Below, one piece after another: positions 1-12,667 of a stretch of DNA of 64,000 nt. The translations under genes and the position numbers were made by a program. How positions within the stretch are numbered: the stretch's first letter is position 1; each line of letters opens with the position of its first letter. This stretch comes from Cinclus cinclus. Its lineage: Eukaryota > Chordata > Aves > Passeriformes > Cinclidae. Location of the stretch: contig NC_085059.1 of NCBI RefSeq assembly GCF_963662255.1, positions 13,859,234-13,923,233 on the forward strand, read 5' to 3'. A model generated the notes under the pieces. That model saw only the letters and a list, made by a program, of their open reading frames with translations, had not been told where the DNA came from and did not search any database.

Positions 1-1286
1 TTTAGAATTAATGCTTTCTTAAATAAGGTAACACAACTGTTTTATCCTGAACAAATAAGAACAATGCCTTTCCCCAATGGTACAAGGCACCTGTCCAACA
101 TTTTATTAATTTTACTAATTGCATTAAGCATCCTGCAGTGCTGAACAGTCATCAGCTGCTAAATCCTAGATCACTATAGTTGAGCTGGCTATCAAATGAG
201 GAAAAAAAGAGATATTTTAGACCCAGAGTAGTAACCAAATAAGCATACAATTCTGGCTTCTGCTCAGCTCCTCACAGTGATCATATTTCATGAACTACTG
301 GAAGATGGTGTTAGGATTCACACAATCGGTGTGCAAGTGAGATTGATTAACAGATCTCACATGTTCAGACATTTTTACAAACAAGAAAAAATTAGGTTTC
401 TCTATGTGAATATTTTATGCAGATTTTTATGCAAATAATTTGTACCTGCTCTTTCATTTTGTTACCTGTAGTATTACATGTGAACATAATAACAATAATA
501 ATCTAAATTTACATACACAAATTACTGGAAGGTCTTGATCTGGCACACTGGGGAATAATTTCTAGCTGGAAACATTAGCAGTGTGATAACTATTTAGACA
601 ACTATATGAAATTAAATAAGCACTTGTCAAAAGAAAAATGCTTTATTATGAAAACTGAAATTGGTGTAGTCTCAAATAAAATGGAGCCTGTGAAAATGAG
701 TTAATCAGAAATTCTCTCTTGCCACTCCCCTACCTTACTGCTTTTTCTGTTTCTTTCCTCCTTTTGTTGGGGCAAGATCCTGCAGAGTAGAGAGCTGGGG
801 AGGCAGAAGCAGCCAGACGATTCTGAAGATGTGAAAAAGCAGTAAATCCTGGCTCCCAGCAGAGGGTTGCCAGGATCCCTCAGTCCAGGCTGGTGGCTTG
901 GCCTGCAGGGATCAAACACACCTGTGCCAGAGGGGGACCTGGCCAGGCTGTGTGTGCCCCACACACACAGGGGCTGCTGGTGCACTCACAGGACGTTTCA
1001 CATGGGATATGCTGGCCTTAATTTTGGTCCTGATGGTAGTCAAGACCTGAATTCTGCTCAAGAACAGGAGAAGCAGCAAGGTTAGAGAGAACAGACAGAA
1101 GAAGCTGCAGCTCTCCTGCAGGCACTGCCAGGCAGTGGGTTCCAGCTGATGTGCTTCCATTTTTAAGAAGCACAAGGGCATTTTGACCGTGGTTTTGTGA
1201 AACTAATATTATTTTGGCCTTTCCTTATTTGTCCACCAGGAAACTCATTCTACAGCCAACCAGAACAAAACCGTGTAGAAGGAAGC

Positions 1287-1322
1287 AGGGAAGGAAAAAA
1301 AAAAAAGAAAAGAAAGAAAAAG
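1287..1322. repeat. Purine-only (A/GAAA) low-complexity run
   Basis: An uninterrupted purine stretch with a 12-base A run followed by GAAA-like units. It is low-complexity DNA; it could be the worn poly-A tail of a retroposed sequence, but no body is visible beside it. Confidence 0.7.
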
Positions 1323-2247
1323 CCAGTCAAGCTACTGCTAATCATATTAATTTATATATGTTGTTTATAATTAGCATTTTTAAGCATTCATTTTATTTTT
1401 TCCATAAAGACCACATCTCTCCAGGACCCTCACATGTCCATTGTTTTTATGACAGGCAGTAGAGATAGGTACCAATTACTTGGCTCTTACTTAGTGAGTG
1501 CTCCAAAGTACTTTGATGCAGCAGCACTGTAAATTCTCTGTAGCAGCTAATTGTCTCATTTTAATTCACTTTTAATGAGACACCTGGGAGAGTGAAGAAA
1601 CATCACAAAAATCCCAGAATACTTTTGAATTGGTCTCCCAATCTCTCCTTATTTCTGCCTTCCTACAAAAGGACTTTTTGGTATTAGCACATAAAGGTGC
1701 AGCTTCACCCAGCTGTGTGACAGCATTGTTCCCTGTCACATCATAACCTTCTCCCACAGGCGAGGGAGGATAGTGGTACAATCTATAAAACACTATGGAA
1801 AAAAATCCAGAGAGAGAAGTCTCTGGTCTTCAGATGTTCTACATCTTCATCACTGCTGTCTCTCTAGACTACTGAGCCACAATTCCTCTGTTGCCAGCAG
1901 GCTGCAGAAGGAAGTGCAGGGTTTTGAAGGAAGGCTGGGGTTCTCACTCATCATCACTTGACATGCAGATGTGACTCTCATATAGAAAGAACAAAAGTGG
2001 CAAAGAGGTATATTTTCTTCATCAGCAACTGATTCATTGCATGTTTTTTTGTGAAATGAAAAATGTGTCCTCTGACAGTCACCAGGATGGTTTCCTCAGT
2101 TAAGAAACCCTCTCAGCTCTCACTCACATGGCTGTGTTGTATTCTGTGCTAACTTCAACATCCAGATGTTATTGACTCAACAGGAGAATTAATTCTAGCG
2201 AGACAGAAGAGCCCAAAACTCTATCAGCAGTTTGTTTTCAGCAAGTT

Positions 2248-2275
2248 CCTGTCACAGCATCCCTGTCACAGCATC
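2248..2275. repeat. 14-bp perfect direct duplication
   Basis: The 14-mer CCTGTCACAGCATC occurs twice head to tail with no spacer. It is a small replication-slippage or end-joining duplication with no evident function. Confidence 0.85.
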
Positions 2276-5200
2276 CCCAGTCTCTGCTGCTCTGGTGGCT
2301 GGAGGGAAAAGGGGCACACTCCAAAGCAGCCCTTAACCAAATCACATGAGGAGCTCCTAGATCAAAACCAGCACTGCAAGTGGAGAAAGAGCATTGGACA
2401 TCGAGAAATGTATGTGGGATGTTGCCACTTTAATTAGAAAGATACATGTGGTGGCAGATTGACGATCCACTGAGGGATTTACCAGAAATAGTAAGGCACA
2501 CCCAGTGAGCTGCGTGGTTTCACTAAGACGTGCCCCTCTCAATTTTGGTAATTAGCTGTGCTTTTTTGTTAGTGCTGTGATAATTTTTACCAGGTGAGGC
2601 CCATCAGCAGCCACAGGGCTGTGTAGCTGTCCACAGCCACCACAGCACTTATCATCCCTGGAGCAGTGTCCCCACGTGCCCCAGGGTCAAAGTCTGGAGC
2701 ACTTGGTAGTGACTAAGCCCTATCCTTGCCCCACATTTTACCTGACATTCCTCATCTTTAGCTCTGACAGCTTAATGAGGATCTGGTGAGTGGTCAGGGC
2801 TATGGGAAAGCCCACAAGTTCCAGCAACAGCTGGAAAGCAGCTGTAGATGCTGGTTCTGTGGCTGAGGACTCCCAGCCAGGCACAGCCAGCAGATGTGCC
2901 CTCTGGTTTGTGTTGGCCTACCTTGCAGTCACTGGCTGGTTTCAGCCAGGGAGAACTCTGGTCCAAACTCGGTTTCTTTGATCTGTACCAGTATAATGAC
3001 ATTTAATACTATTATTATGCCAAAAAAACCCCATGTGCTTATTTTGTTTACATTTTAGCTGCTTTAATGCATAAAGGAGCCTTGCACACTTGGAGTACTG
3101 GGGGGTTGTTGAGTCCAGCAGAAGAACTCTCGAGCTTTTGGTTCGGGCATGGTGGAGTATCCAGCACAACCACTCAAGGGTTTTAACCTCCTCAGCTGGA
3201 AAACTCCCCTTCAATTTTGCTGCTTCTGGGAACTGACTAAGGGTAAGGTGAGCTGGCCTCTTGCCTAGAAGGCTGCCAAGCTGCTGAATTTGTTTTCAGC
3301 AAGGGACTGGGTGTCATGTTGTGACCAAACCGTCAGGGAGAGCACCACTTTTGGGAATGAGCAGTCAGGTATTGAATCTACTGTTACAGAAAAAAAAAAA
3401 AACAAAAAAACAAAACACCCCCCTGAAAATCCCACAGTATTTAAGAACTCTTTGTTGATGAAGATTATTTTGACAAGAACTCCAGGAAACTTACTTTCCC
3501 ACTGAACACCAATTTTCAGGCTATTTTTGTCTTTACTATATTTCATCTCCTTTTCTAAGATGGATTTTTTTTCACCACAGATGAGATCCCAATTTCTTTT
3601 CAGGCTTGGACAATGGTGCAGTTGAAGAGGGTGACAACAACAAGCTGCTTCTCAAACTATCACACAAAAGACTTCAGTCAGGATATTTACAATAAATACA
3701 GGCACCAAGTGTGAGGGCTCCCATTTCCTGGCAGCATTGCTTTACCAGTTTTTTCTCTGGAAGGAATCTATTACATCAGTGGCCTCGGGAATGTACATTG
3801 AGATGGTTTAATCAGAGCTGAAAATCACAGCACAGAAAGGGGCTTCAGTTCTCCTGGCTGGACACGATGTCCCCAGCTGGGGAGCTGCTGAGGAATGCCA
3901 CTGATAACACAGAGTCTTTAGCTCATCTCTGTTCAGCGTTAAAATGGTTGGTGGCAGCACCAACCATTTATGGCCCTGATTCAGCAAAGCACTGAAGCTC
4001 ATGCTAAACTTTAATTTCTTCAATTAGACTTAAATACATGCTTAGGGCTGAGGATATGCCACAACACCCACAGAGATCACAGCGCTGTTCAACAGGTAAT
4101 TTGTTTTGGCCAGTGAATCCCTCTGTAGATAAAGGTTTTGTCAATTTTCCCGTGCTCCTGCCTATTGCTTGGATCTCCCTGTTGCCTTTTTCCTTACATT
4201 GCCAGGCAGTCTTTCAGGACACACCACTTCCTCCTCATTATATATTCATACAATATCAAGTACAAATAGGGTGGTAGTTTCTATAGCTCTCCCAACACCA
4301 ATAATTACAACAGGAATGGATTTAAGCATGGGGTTTATTGTTCTCCTAAATGGAGGTTTGTACTTAGAGGCCTTATCTTTTTTTGTGTTTCCCTCCATGT
4401 GTGAAACAGATCTTTACTCAACCCAGCTTGCTTTAGATCCCCACGAGGCAAAGTGTCTGTGGGTGGAATGACATCTATTTGAAGGGAGCAATATTATGTG
4501 AGGAGTAAGGATTAAAAGGTCTGGAAAACTTCTAAGACTTCAGCTGACATATTGAGTAATGCCAAGGCTGTAGCCAAGTTCCTCTGTGGCTTGGAAGCTA
4601 TGGAAATGCAGAGTGTTTCTGCAGTAAGTTAGTCTACTGATAAGAACCTAAAACAGGGTTAATTACAGAGAAGGTTCAAGGGAAAGCTCGGCTGAGCCTC
4701 CGGAGCTATTGCATCAGTGACACAGCCTGAGGTTTGGAAAGGAGACCAGAACAGAGGCAGGTAACCTGGGACAGATGAGCCCAGGCCCACTCTGCTCCAG
4801 CAGCATCAAAGTGATTGTCAGCAGGAGCAGATCCAGGCTGGAAATTCTCAGTGAGTTCCAACGAGTGCTGGAATCAGCTGCCTAATTGCGCGAGAGTTGT
4901 GAAGGAATGGCAAAGGTGGATCTAACTCATCATCCAGGGGCAAGTTCTAACACTGCTGGACAAACATTTTGCTGAAGGGTCTTTCCTAGCTATCAGGTTT
5001 TTTATCTGAATTCTGCTGACTGCATTCCTTGGAGGAGGAAAAAAGCCTGCAAGGGCAAACCCTCACCCAGAAAATAGTATGTGTTTGATTGACAGTCATG
5101 TACTTTTTTTGTTTGAAATTAGATTTTTCAAAGGAGTAGGGTCAAGGGCTTTTTCTTGCAGAAGATCAAAGGTTACATCCTTTGCTCATCTAAACCAACT

Positions 5201-5624
5201 TGGCTTCAGTGACTCCTTTGTTGATTTGTAGTAGCTGAGTGTCTCTACCAAAAATACAGCCCAGACGTGGAATCAGCAGCACACCCATGCCTGCTTTCCA
5301 ACTATGAAACAAAACATGATTCATACCCCAAGCACAGAAGTGGAATGCAAAAAGCAAACAGAACACAAGGTGAAAAGTAATTATATTCCCTTAACTGCAG
5401 ATAAAAAAAAAGTATAACACCAAAAATTGCTCATGAGATTCCTTCCTTTTAAGAACCTGTAAAACATGAAGGCAGCCTCTATTGAATCATGGGTTTTGCT
5501 AGAAAAATAAATATTGTTGTAGGAATTATTGGACCATACATCTGATTAAAATCTTAAAAAAATGCACTGTAAATGTAAGAGCTATTAAATTGAGCTGAAA
5601 TATATAGATAGTATTTAAGCTGAA

Positions 5625-5695
5625 AGGAGGTAAATAATATATAGTATTATATTACTTATAATACAAATAATCATATTATATTAGTATATAACATG
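5625..5695. repeat. AT-rich low-complexity patch
   Basis: About 70 bases of TATAAT/ATATTA-like sequence with very few G or C. It carries many short TATA-like strings, so any promoter call inside it would be unreliable. Confidence 0.6.
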
Positions 5696-8600
5696 ATTGC
5701 CATTGGCAGAAAGTAAAATGATGTGGAATTATGATAAATAGTGTAGCCAGTAATGGAAGCTATGGCCAGCATTCCCGAAGAAGGCACCACCTACAAGTGG
5801 CAAGTAAAGAAAGTAGCAAAGTAAATAAAGTAAGACTTTATGGCAAGACTGGAAGTACAAAATCTATTTAATGAACCCCAGGTTTGAATGAGGAGAAAGC
5901 TCTGTTCTGATGGCTGGAATCATAGCACAGAGTAGCAGTGGGGTAGTAGAGCTTCATCTAAGTTGACATTCTGATTTGTTACTATTTTCTCCTGCTGTGT
6001 GACAGGCAAGAGACTGAAGGGGTGTGTATGCATTGGGGCAAAGACTATTCTCCATTTCAGCCCAGACTGGAAGGTGACAGTTTGCTTTAATTAGTTTTAA
6101 CTGGTTCAAATTATGCAAACATTGATTTTTCACACTTACAGGTTGAGTAAGTAGATACTGTCAAGAGAAAAATTGAAAGAAAAATGACTGCATAAGAATA
6201 GGAAGGGCTGAGCAGCAGAGAGGAGAAGAAAACCCAGAAGAGCTCTGAGAGTTGAACAGAGCAGCTACCTTCACCAGGTATTGCCCCATATTAGTATTTT
6301 CTCAGTGAGAACAGAAAATTATTTTGATATTTTCCACAGAAGACATTTAGGCTTGATGTCTGTGATGGAGTCTGCATGACTCAAGAACCAGCAGAATAAT
6401 ACTGTGTGTGTCCAGTATCATAAAACACAATTTATTTGCTTTTTCCATCAGAACACACTACGTTCCTGTAGGGACATAATTTTAGAGCTCAACTCTCATG
6501 CTGGCTCTGAAAGCTTCTATTAAGACAGAAATCTCCCAGATAATAGAAAACTGTCTCAGGCCCATTCTCTTGCACATCAGCCTCTGTCTGTCCATTTGGG
6601 AGTTTATAGCAAGCTCATCTTTGCAATAATAGAGAGACTTCAAAAAAGGTCTTCAAAGGCCAATGATTTCCAGTAGCATTCCTGTTTCCTTCTTCTACTG
6701 TTGTCTCTTTTTCCTCCCTCGCTCTGACAATCTGTTGTCAGTTCTGGTAGAGAAAGGGATATTGCACTGGGTTTGAAGGGTGGCAGGATTATTTGGTGGG
6801 GAGGCTAAACTTAGAGTCCTGAGCAAAGGCCACTCTGTCAGTGAAGCTGAAATCCCCCAGGAGAAGCATTCTGTGCCTCCACATCTCCTCAGATGCAGCC
6901 AGGCTTTCCCCAGAGGGGAACCTACTCCTGCTTTTCCCAGAGGAGGGGATCGCAGACCCTGGGCTCTTTTGCAGAAAGATGAATAAATGAAAGAGGAACA
7001 CAGCAGGCAGCCACGTTTCATTACTTTTTGATTTAGTCATCCAGAGTTACAAAGTCATAGTAAACACTGTTATCTCTGTGTTCTGGGTGGGTGTAGTTTT
7101 AAGGATATACTCAAAGCTGTTATTGGCTCACTTTGTGCTGTAGTCTTTTCCAATAGAGCTGAATTAACTTCTCAATACTGTATCACAGAAGGAGACCAGG
7201 TTTATTTAATATCTAAAAATGTTGGCCCAAACAGGTGGCAACACTGCCCTCCATCAGCCAGTGGAGAGGAAAAATATAGCCCATTTTTTAGTCTAATATT
7301 TTGAATATTTTTCCTACCCAGCATTCAATTTGTCAGCAAGGTTAATCTTCAGCCAGAGCTCGGTGCAAGGACTGTATTTCTTTCCTCCTTTCTGCTGGAG
7401 TTCCTTGTGCACAGAGCCCTGAGTTTGTACATGCAAACAGGCAGGGACTGACCTGGGGAAAACACAAAGCTGTGCCCTTGTCCCCCAGATTGTCCCTGAG
7501 CAGGTGATGTGAGGCTGCATTAGCACATCCCTTCTGCCACTTTGTGCTTCCCACTGGCCCAAGCCTAGTCCAAAACAACTGCAGCCCCAGCCAAACCACC
7601 AGTGATGTTCTATTTGCTCTTAAATATCAGGCTGAGGAATTTGCTCCAGTCATGTCACTTCCTGTGCTGAAATCGAATTTCAGCAGCCTCACAGTCTGCA
7701 CCAGTCAGTACTGGCTCTTGGTGCAGTTGTGAGTGGGTTTATTGCAGCTCAAAGCTGTCGGGAGAGGCAGAGCGGAGACACTTCAGGAAAAAAAAAAAGG
7801 TAATAAACAACAGTCATACTTCACACATGAACTCATTATTTTTCTGAAAAAGAAAAAAAGCTTGCTAAGCCTCAGAAGAAAGACTCCAGATTGTGAACTT
7901 CAGATGTCTTCCCAGCAGAATTCCTTTATCTTGCCCCTGTCTGAAATGCAGGCGTGAGAGCCCAGGACAATTGAGATGGGATTGCTCCTTTTCCTTCTGC
8001 TATGTGGAAGTTAAGGGAAACCCAAGCCAGGACAGATGATTTGCCGGTGCATTAGTAAGCCAAGGAACTCCTCCTCTTGCAAAACAAAACCACTACCAAC
8101 AATAATTCAGTTTCTCCAAGGAACATGTCTGGGAATGTAAAGGCTGGAGACTGAAAGACAAGCTGAGAGGAGGGGGAATGCTTTCCTCCCTTTGACATGG
8201 GCAGAACATTCACATCACTCACCCCACAGGGCACCGTGTCCAGGTCCATGAGAAACCTCTGAGCAAGGCAGCACGGGCCTGGGCAGAGGGGCTAAAGCAC
8301 CTCAGGTTAGAGCTGTACTAACCCCAGCACCTGGAAAGCTCCTGTTGGAGAGCTTAACCTAAAATTAGGCGAGATAACAACACCATTATTGATTGCACCA
8401 TACGGACCTGTGGCTTTGTATCTCAGAAATGCATTTGGGAGTTTATATTTTTTGACACTTCAGAAAAAGAAGCTGTACACAACATGGTTGGTTACATACA
8501 GATGCAAAACACTGAGCAATGGGAGAGGATTGTAAAAAGCTATTTACAAGACTTTGTCACAACTCCTCTAAGCACGGAGGATAACTGGACTATGGAATAA

Positions 8601-8859
8601 CCCGTCACTACAAAAAGATGCAGAAAGGCCAAACTCCTAGCAATGGATTTTCATCCATCGAGGCAAACTAGAAAACACTGTCAGGGAAAATCATATTGGA
8701 AGTGTTTGGGTTTGGTGCTGAACAGTGTTTTTAGAGCTAAAGCATATCCAATAGGGAATGAAGTTGTATGAAATTTAATCAAGCAATACAGGGGCTAGAC
8801 TGAAGTTGTACAGAGGGGGCAGAAGAAAGCACAGGCTAGGGAGATTTAAAGGCAAACTG

Positions 8860-9420
8860 CACCGATGGAGAAAAACAGCCCTCTCTGAAAGGTAGGCAGG
8901 CAGGCAAGATAGTTTTCCAAAGCACGCTATCCTGCGATTAATCTAGATATGATGTTATTTATTCTCAACAACATCCGAAACTTTTATCTGCATCATTTAC
9001 AAAGTCCACAGCTATTTGGTAAATAGGACTTAAGAAGTGTCAGCTGTAAGAGGCTCCTGCTTTGAAGAGAAATAGACAAGCAAAGAGTCAAGGAAGGGCT
9101 CCCGTGTTTCAGCTGCGTGGCCGAGAGCTACTTCTTTGTAGCATATGGCCCACACTAACAGGTTCATTTATCCCGAGGACGATGTATAAACTGTCTGCAA
9201 CTGCTCTTCACACTTGCCACTCTAAGTCAGGTAATTTTTCCAAGGCATCCTGCCGAAACAGCCCCCCAGTTGAAGCTGAACAAAGAATTTGTGGACGCCT
9301 TGCAGGCTGTTCGGGGAGCAAAGGCTGCACAACCCGAGTGTGATAAGGCATACGGGGAAGTGTGTCAGGGACGCCGACAAAGGCGGGCGGCTGAGATACG
9401 AAATGAAAGCAATTAAATGA
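8860..9420. promoter_or_regulatory. Conserved-looking regulatory candidate upstream of a CpG-rich block
   Basis: This stretch has more CpG than the preceding 8 kb, keeps TAAT/ATTA and TTTAT strings (for example GCGATTAATCTAGATATGAT near 8934) and contains no retroposon. By eye it resembles vertebrate conserved non-coding sequence. An overlapping plus frame of 93 codons (9062-9343) has no recognisable domain and I do not treat it as a gene. The regulatory role is inferred from composition and from the CpG block that follows. No alignment was possible. Confidence 0.3.
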
Positions 9421-9665
9421 GGAGGGGCAGGGCTGGAGCGGGGCACTGCTGGGAAGCGGAGTTAAATTCGGGTCAGGGAAGAGAAGCAGCAAGTGGCAGC
9501 GTGTCTGCAGCTGTCCCAGCCCCGCTGCCGGCCCCAGCCCCGCCAGGTCCCGTCTGCGCCGGCAGCCTTGGGCTCTGTGCCTGCGCCAGGCAGCGCCGGT
9601 GGGTGCGAGGGCTGGCCAGCACCTGCTGCCGGCCCCGCCGAGCTGCAGCCGGCCCGGAGGCCCAT
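9420..9665. promoter_or_regulatory. CpG-rich block, possible small CpG island or promoter
   Basis: By hand count there are about twenty CpG dinucleotides in roughly 245 bases, dense with CCGGCCCC, CCCCGCC and GCGCCGG strings. The surrounding sequence has almost none. GC-box-like strings (GGGGCAGGG) sit at its left end and an inverted CCAAT box (ATTGG) follows at 9729-9733. In birds such blocks often mark promoters, unmethylated regulatory DNA and recombination hotspots. No coding first exon could be recognised, so a non-coding transcript, an alternative promoter or simply GC-biased DNA are all possible. Confidence 0.45.
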
Positions 9666-9667
9666 TA

Positions 9668-9799
9668 CACACCGTGATTAATATGCAGAGACCAAAGCGA
9701 CTGGCAAAGATAATTACACAGCGAGTCAATTGGCTGGCAAAGTTAATTATGCAGGAAGTCAAACGAGTGGCAAACCAAGTGACTGAGGCAGAATAAAGA
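9668..9799. repeat. Imperfect 33-bp tandem repeat carrying TAAT homeodomain cores
   Basis: Units start at 9701, 9734 and 9767, exactly 33 bp apart, and a weaker unit lies at 9668. Units two and three share CTGGCAAAG at the start, then a TAATTA core, then CAG and a GAGTCAA/AAGTCAA tail. The first unit keeps the TAAT-ATGCAG part. The fourth keeps GTGGCAAA but has lost the TAAT core. The minus-strand translation shows an 11-residue periodicity (FATRLTSCIIN, FASQLTRCVII, FASRFGLCILI), which is a by-product of the 33-bp period. TGGCA is an NFI-type half-site and TAATTA is a homeodomain site. Binding is inferred. Confidence 0.75.
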
Positions 9800-9930
9800 A
9801 ACATTTGGCAGTGACAAATGGCAAAACACGTTGCTCAGACGGGGGGTCAAGCGGGCTGGACGCTGGATGCGTTCTCCGGCTGCAGAAGCTGGCGCGGTGT
9901 CAGCGAGTGTTACTGCCTGGCACGGCTCCC

Positions 9931-10386
9931 GGGGCAGGGCAGGGCAGGGAAGGGCAGGGCAGGCAGAGAAGGGCAGGGCAGGCAGAGAAGGGCAGGGCAG
10001 GACGGACAGGGCAGGGCAGGACAGGGCAGGGCAGGGCAGGCAGAGAAGGGCAGGGCAGGGCAGGCAGGACAGGGCAGGGCAGGCAGGACAGGGCAGGGCA
10101 GGGCAGGGCAGGCAGAGAAGGGCAGGGCAGGACAGGCAGGACAGGGCAGGGCAGGCAGAGAAGGGCAGGGCAGGGCAGGACAGGCAGAGAAGGGCAGGAC
10201 AGGCAGGGCAGGGCAGGCAGAGAAGGGCAGGGCAGGACGGGCAGGGCATGGCAGGGCAGGACAGGGCAGGGCAGGCAAAGAGGGGCAGGACAGGCAGAGA
10301 AGGGCAGGACAGGCAGAGAAGGGCAGGACAGGACAGGCAGAGAAGGGCAGGACAGGGCAGGGCAGGACAGGGCAGGCAGGGCAGAC
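9931..10386. repeat. G-rich minisatellite built on GGGCA pentamers
   Basis: About 456 bp made of GGGCA and GGACA pentamers interspersed with a longer GGCAGAGAA module (about ten copies plus one GGCAAAGAG variant). The plus strand has essentially no T and the minus strand essentially no A, so no stop codon can form and every frame stays open. The 122-230-codon frames on both strands here are therefore artefacts. Runs such as GGGCAGGGCAGGGCAGGG fit the G-quadruplex pattern with two-base loops. GGGCAGGACAGG matches the classic Jeffreys minisatellite core (GGGCAGGANG). It lies 265 bp past the CpG-rich block. Confidence 0.95.
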
Positions 10387-12201
10387 ACAGCCCCGGCTCC
10401 AGCAGGACTCGCACCTCCGCCAGCCTCCGCTTCAATTACCCCGTAACCCCAAGCCACTGAACTTCCCTCCACTGCAGGACTGAGCGTTGTCCCCATTGCG
10501 CCGCATGAGGAAGTGTTTTGCATTCTCTTCAGCAGAATATTAAGCAGACGTATCGACCTGGAAAGCAGAAATATTAACTAACCCAGCAGTGAGTTGTGTG
10601 CGCGGTCCCGGGGCCAGCACCAGCGCTGCCCTCCCGGTGCACTCAGGAAAGTAAAGGTTTTCCTTCTACCAATTCGCGTCCAGAGCAGGAAAACCCTACT
10701 GACTCAGACTGAGAGGTTGCTACTACGATAGCCTAACAAGCCACATTTTATCTGGAAAACAGCTAGATCTACTTTTCCTGATTGTGAGCAAATGTGTATT
10801 TTTCAAGGACTTAGTGAAAGAGGATGGCACAGAGCTTTGAGATCTCTTTGGGAAACGTTACATACTTTATTTCCATATATATGATACTACAAAAACAGTA
10901 AGAACCCTGATGTAAAGGGCTAAAGGGATTCAGGTAGCTCTGGCCTTTTTATTCCTTACAGGGTATTACCAAATCCACAAGCATGGAGATCCTGGAGTGT
11001 TTGGGACTGTTCCTTGCTTTCTTCTGCAACAGATAACTTACATGAATGCCACAGTTCCAAAAAAAAATATGCTATGCCTAGAAATTACTGAAACAAACCA
11101 TTGAAGAAAAGAGAATGTTTAATCCTTACATCTGCAATAGTTTTGGTTTGTTTACTTCATTCTGCTGGCCATTTGGCATGGTTGGACAATGTTGAGACCA
11201 CATCTGCTAGGAAATCTCAGGTATCTATAATTCAAACTTACATACAAGTTCTCCAGTAAAATGAAAGGAATTAAAGTCAGCTTTTATTAATTACATACAA
11301 AAACAGTTTTCCCAAACTATATCTAGTGTTTGCCAGATAAATTCTGCTCTTTACATGCAACACTTTCATATCTGACTCCAGTATTTTATTTGAAAGCAAT
11401 GTATTTCTTCTGAGTTGTGCTACTATAATCATGAGGAAAAAAAAAAGGGAAATAAAAAGAAGGAAAGTCAACACCAAAACACTAGGCAGTTTAAAACAAA
11501 GAAGAACAAATAACAATAGCAGAGAATCAATGTGGTACATGAAAAATAAGTCCTTTCTAGGTCACGCTTAAATTTGCATTAATGGCCTTCTTGTCAAATT
11601 ATCTCAGGGGAACTCTGGATTAGCATGCAAAAAAAGCTTGATACAAACTAAAGCAGTAATACTTGTTTTATTTACCAGGCCATTTTTTTCCAAAGGAACT
11701 AAATATGAGAATTCTAAGGGATCTGAATTTCATCTTTTAAAAAGGAAGCATAGTCAGGAAGAGATCACCGTAATTAGCAGCTAGTCAAATAACATATAAT
11801 TCCACTTTGTGTTTACTCAGCAGTGTGTACTTTAATCATGGCAAATATTAAACTGACCCTAGCCCCCTCCTTCTACAGACAGGCTCAGGAGCTCATTTGT
11901 TCAGTTCTTGGATAAGCTTTTAAGAAGACAAATGTTACCAAGTGCATTTAAAAGTAAACACAGAGTATTCCCAAATCTGTGTCTGAAAACTTATTAGATA
12001 AATAAGATAGAGAGTGGAGGGGGGAAAAAAAGCTTTTAATCTGCAAGTCCAATGTGTAATAGAGGTGAGGCAGCCACCTAAGTGTTGTTGTTTTGGAGGA
12101 GCAGGGCACTCTATTGTCAGGATCTGGGAATCAATGGAGATCCTGGCTTTTATTATTGTCCCGTGTGCCAGTGAACAGTGAGTAACCTCAAATTCCTGCT
12201 G
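10387..12201. other. Non-coding stretch between minisatellite and LTR
   Basis: The first 260 bases remain moderately GC-rich with several CpGs (near 10595-10640), then the sequence returns to AT-rich unique DNA. No frame above 90 codons occurs and nothing is recognisable. Poly-A runs sit near 11060 and 11435. Confidence 0.55.
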
Positions 12202-12207
12202 CTTCAG
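12202..12207. repeat. Target-site duplication, left copy (CTTCAG)
   Basis: CTTCAG directly precedes the TG start of the LTR and is repeated exactly after its CA end at 12991-12996. A 6-bp duplication is the usual signature of betaretrovirus-like (ERVK) and alpharetrovirus integrases. Confidence 0.85.
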
Positions 12208-12667
12208 TGTTGGAGTCTGTAAGTCAAGAGTCTCTCAGAATTCTTCAGAAAGGAAGCAGTATGCAGGAACTGAATTAAAACCTTTGGATGGATTGAAGTA
12301 TGTTAAGCCACTCACACACAAAGTAGAGGTGCAAGTTTAAGTTTTAGAATAAGCAAGCAATGAGTAAGTAAGCAACGATAAGTTTTAAGTGCTTTAGAGA
12401 ATAAAGTTCTCAGATGCCAGTGTAGAAGAGCAAGTTCTAGAGAAGGCTGAAAAACATAGTCCTAGATACTAGTGTTTCCATAGAGGCTCCAGGAACATGG
12501 TTTTAGACATAATAAAATTATAGTAAGAATATTGGTTACGTTTTTAGATTGAACAAGATAGACCATATGCATAGTTCATATGTAACCTGGAGTGCTAAGA
12601 AACTAGAATTCTAATAGGTTAAGAAGATACGGTTCAAGTTTGTGTCTTTAGCTTGTTGGGTAACTTG

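Larger units (their letters stand above)
1..8859. other. Non-coding stretch, AT-rich, no gene recognised
   Basis: No open frame here exceeds about 110 codons and none shows a domain I recognise. The frames on the two strands overlap each other, as chance frames do. I see only minor low-complexity features: a purine run at 1287-1322, a 14-bp direct duplication at 2248-2275, an A/C-rich run at 3386-3425 and an AT-only patch near 5625-5695. No retroposon end, splice-bounded exon or RNA gene stood out. Ancient repeats too decayed to see by eye may be present. Confidence 0.6.

Noticed and set aside
9208..9804. 198-codon minus frame with an 11-residue repeat at its start
   Set aside because: The 11-residue period is the 33-bp DNA repeat read in frame. 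The rest crosses a CpG-rich block with no domain.
9743..10446. Open frames of 122-230 codons on both strands, Gly/Arg/Ala/Gln or Cys/Pro/Leu repeats
   Set aside because: Translation of the pentamer minisatellite. The composition excludes stops, and the collagen-like or cysteine-rich look is an artefact.
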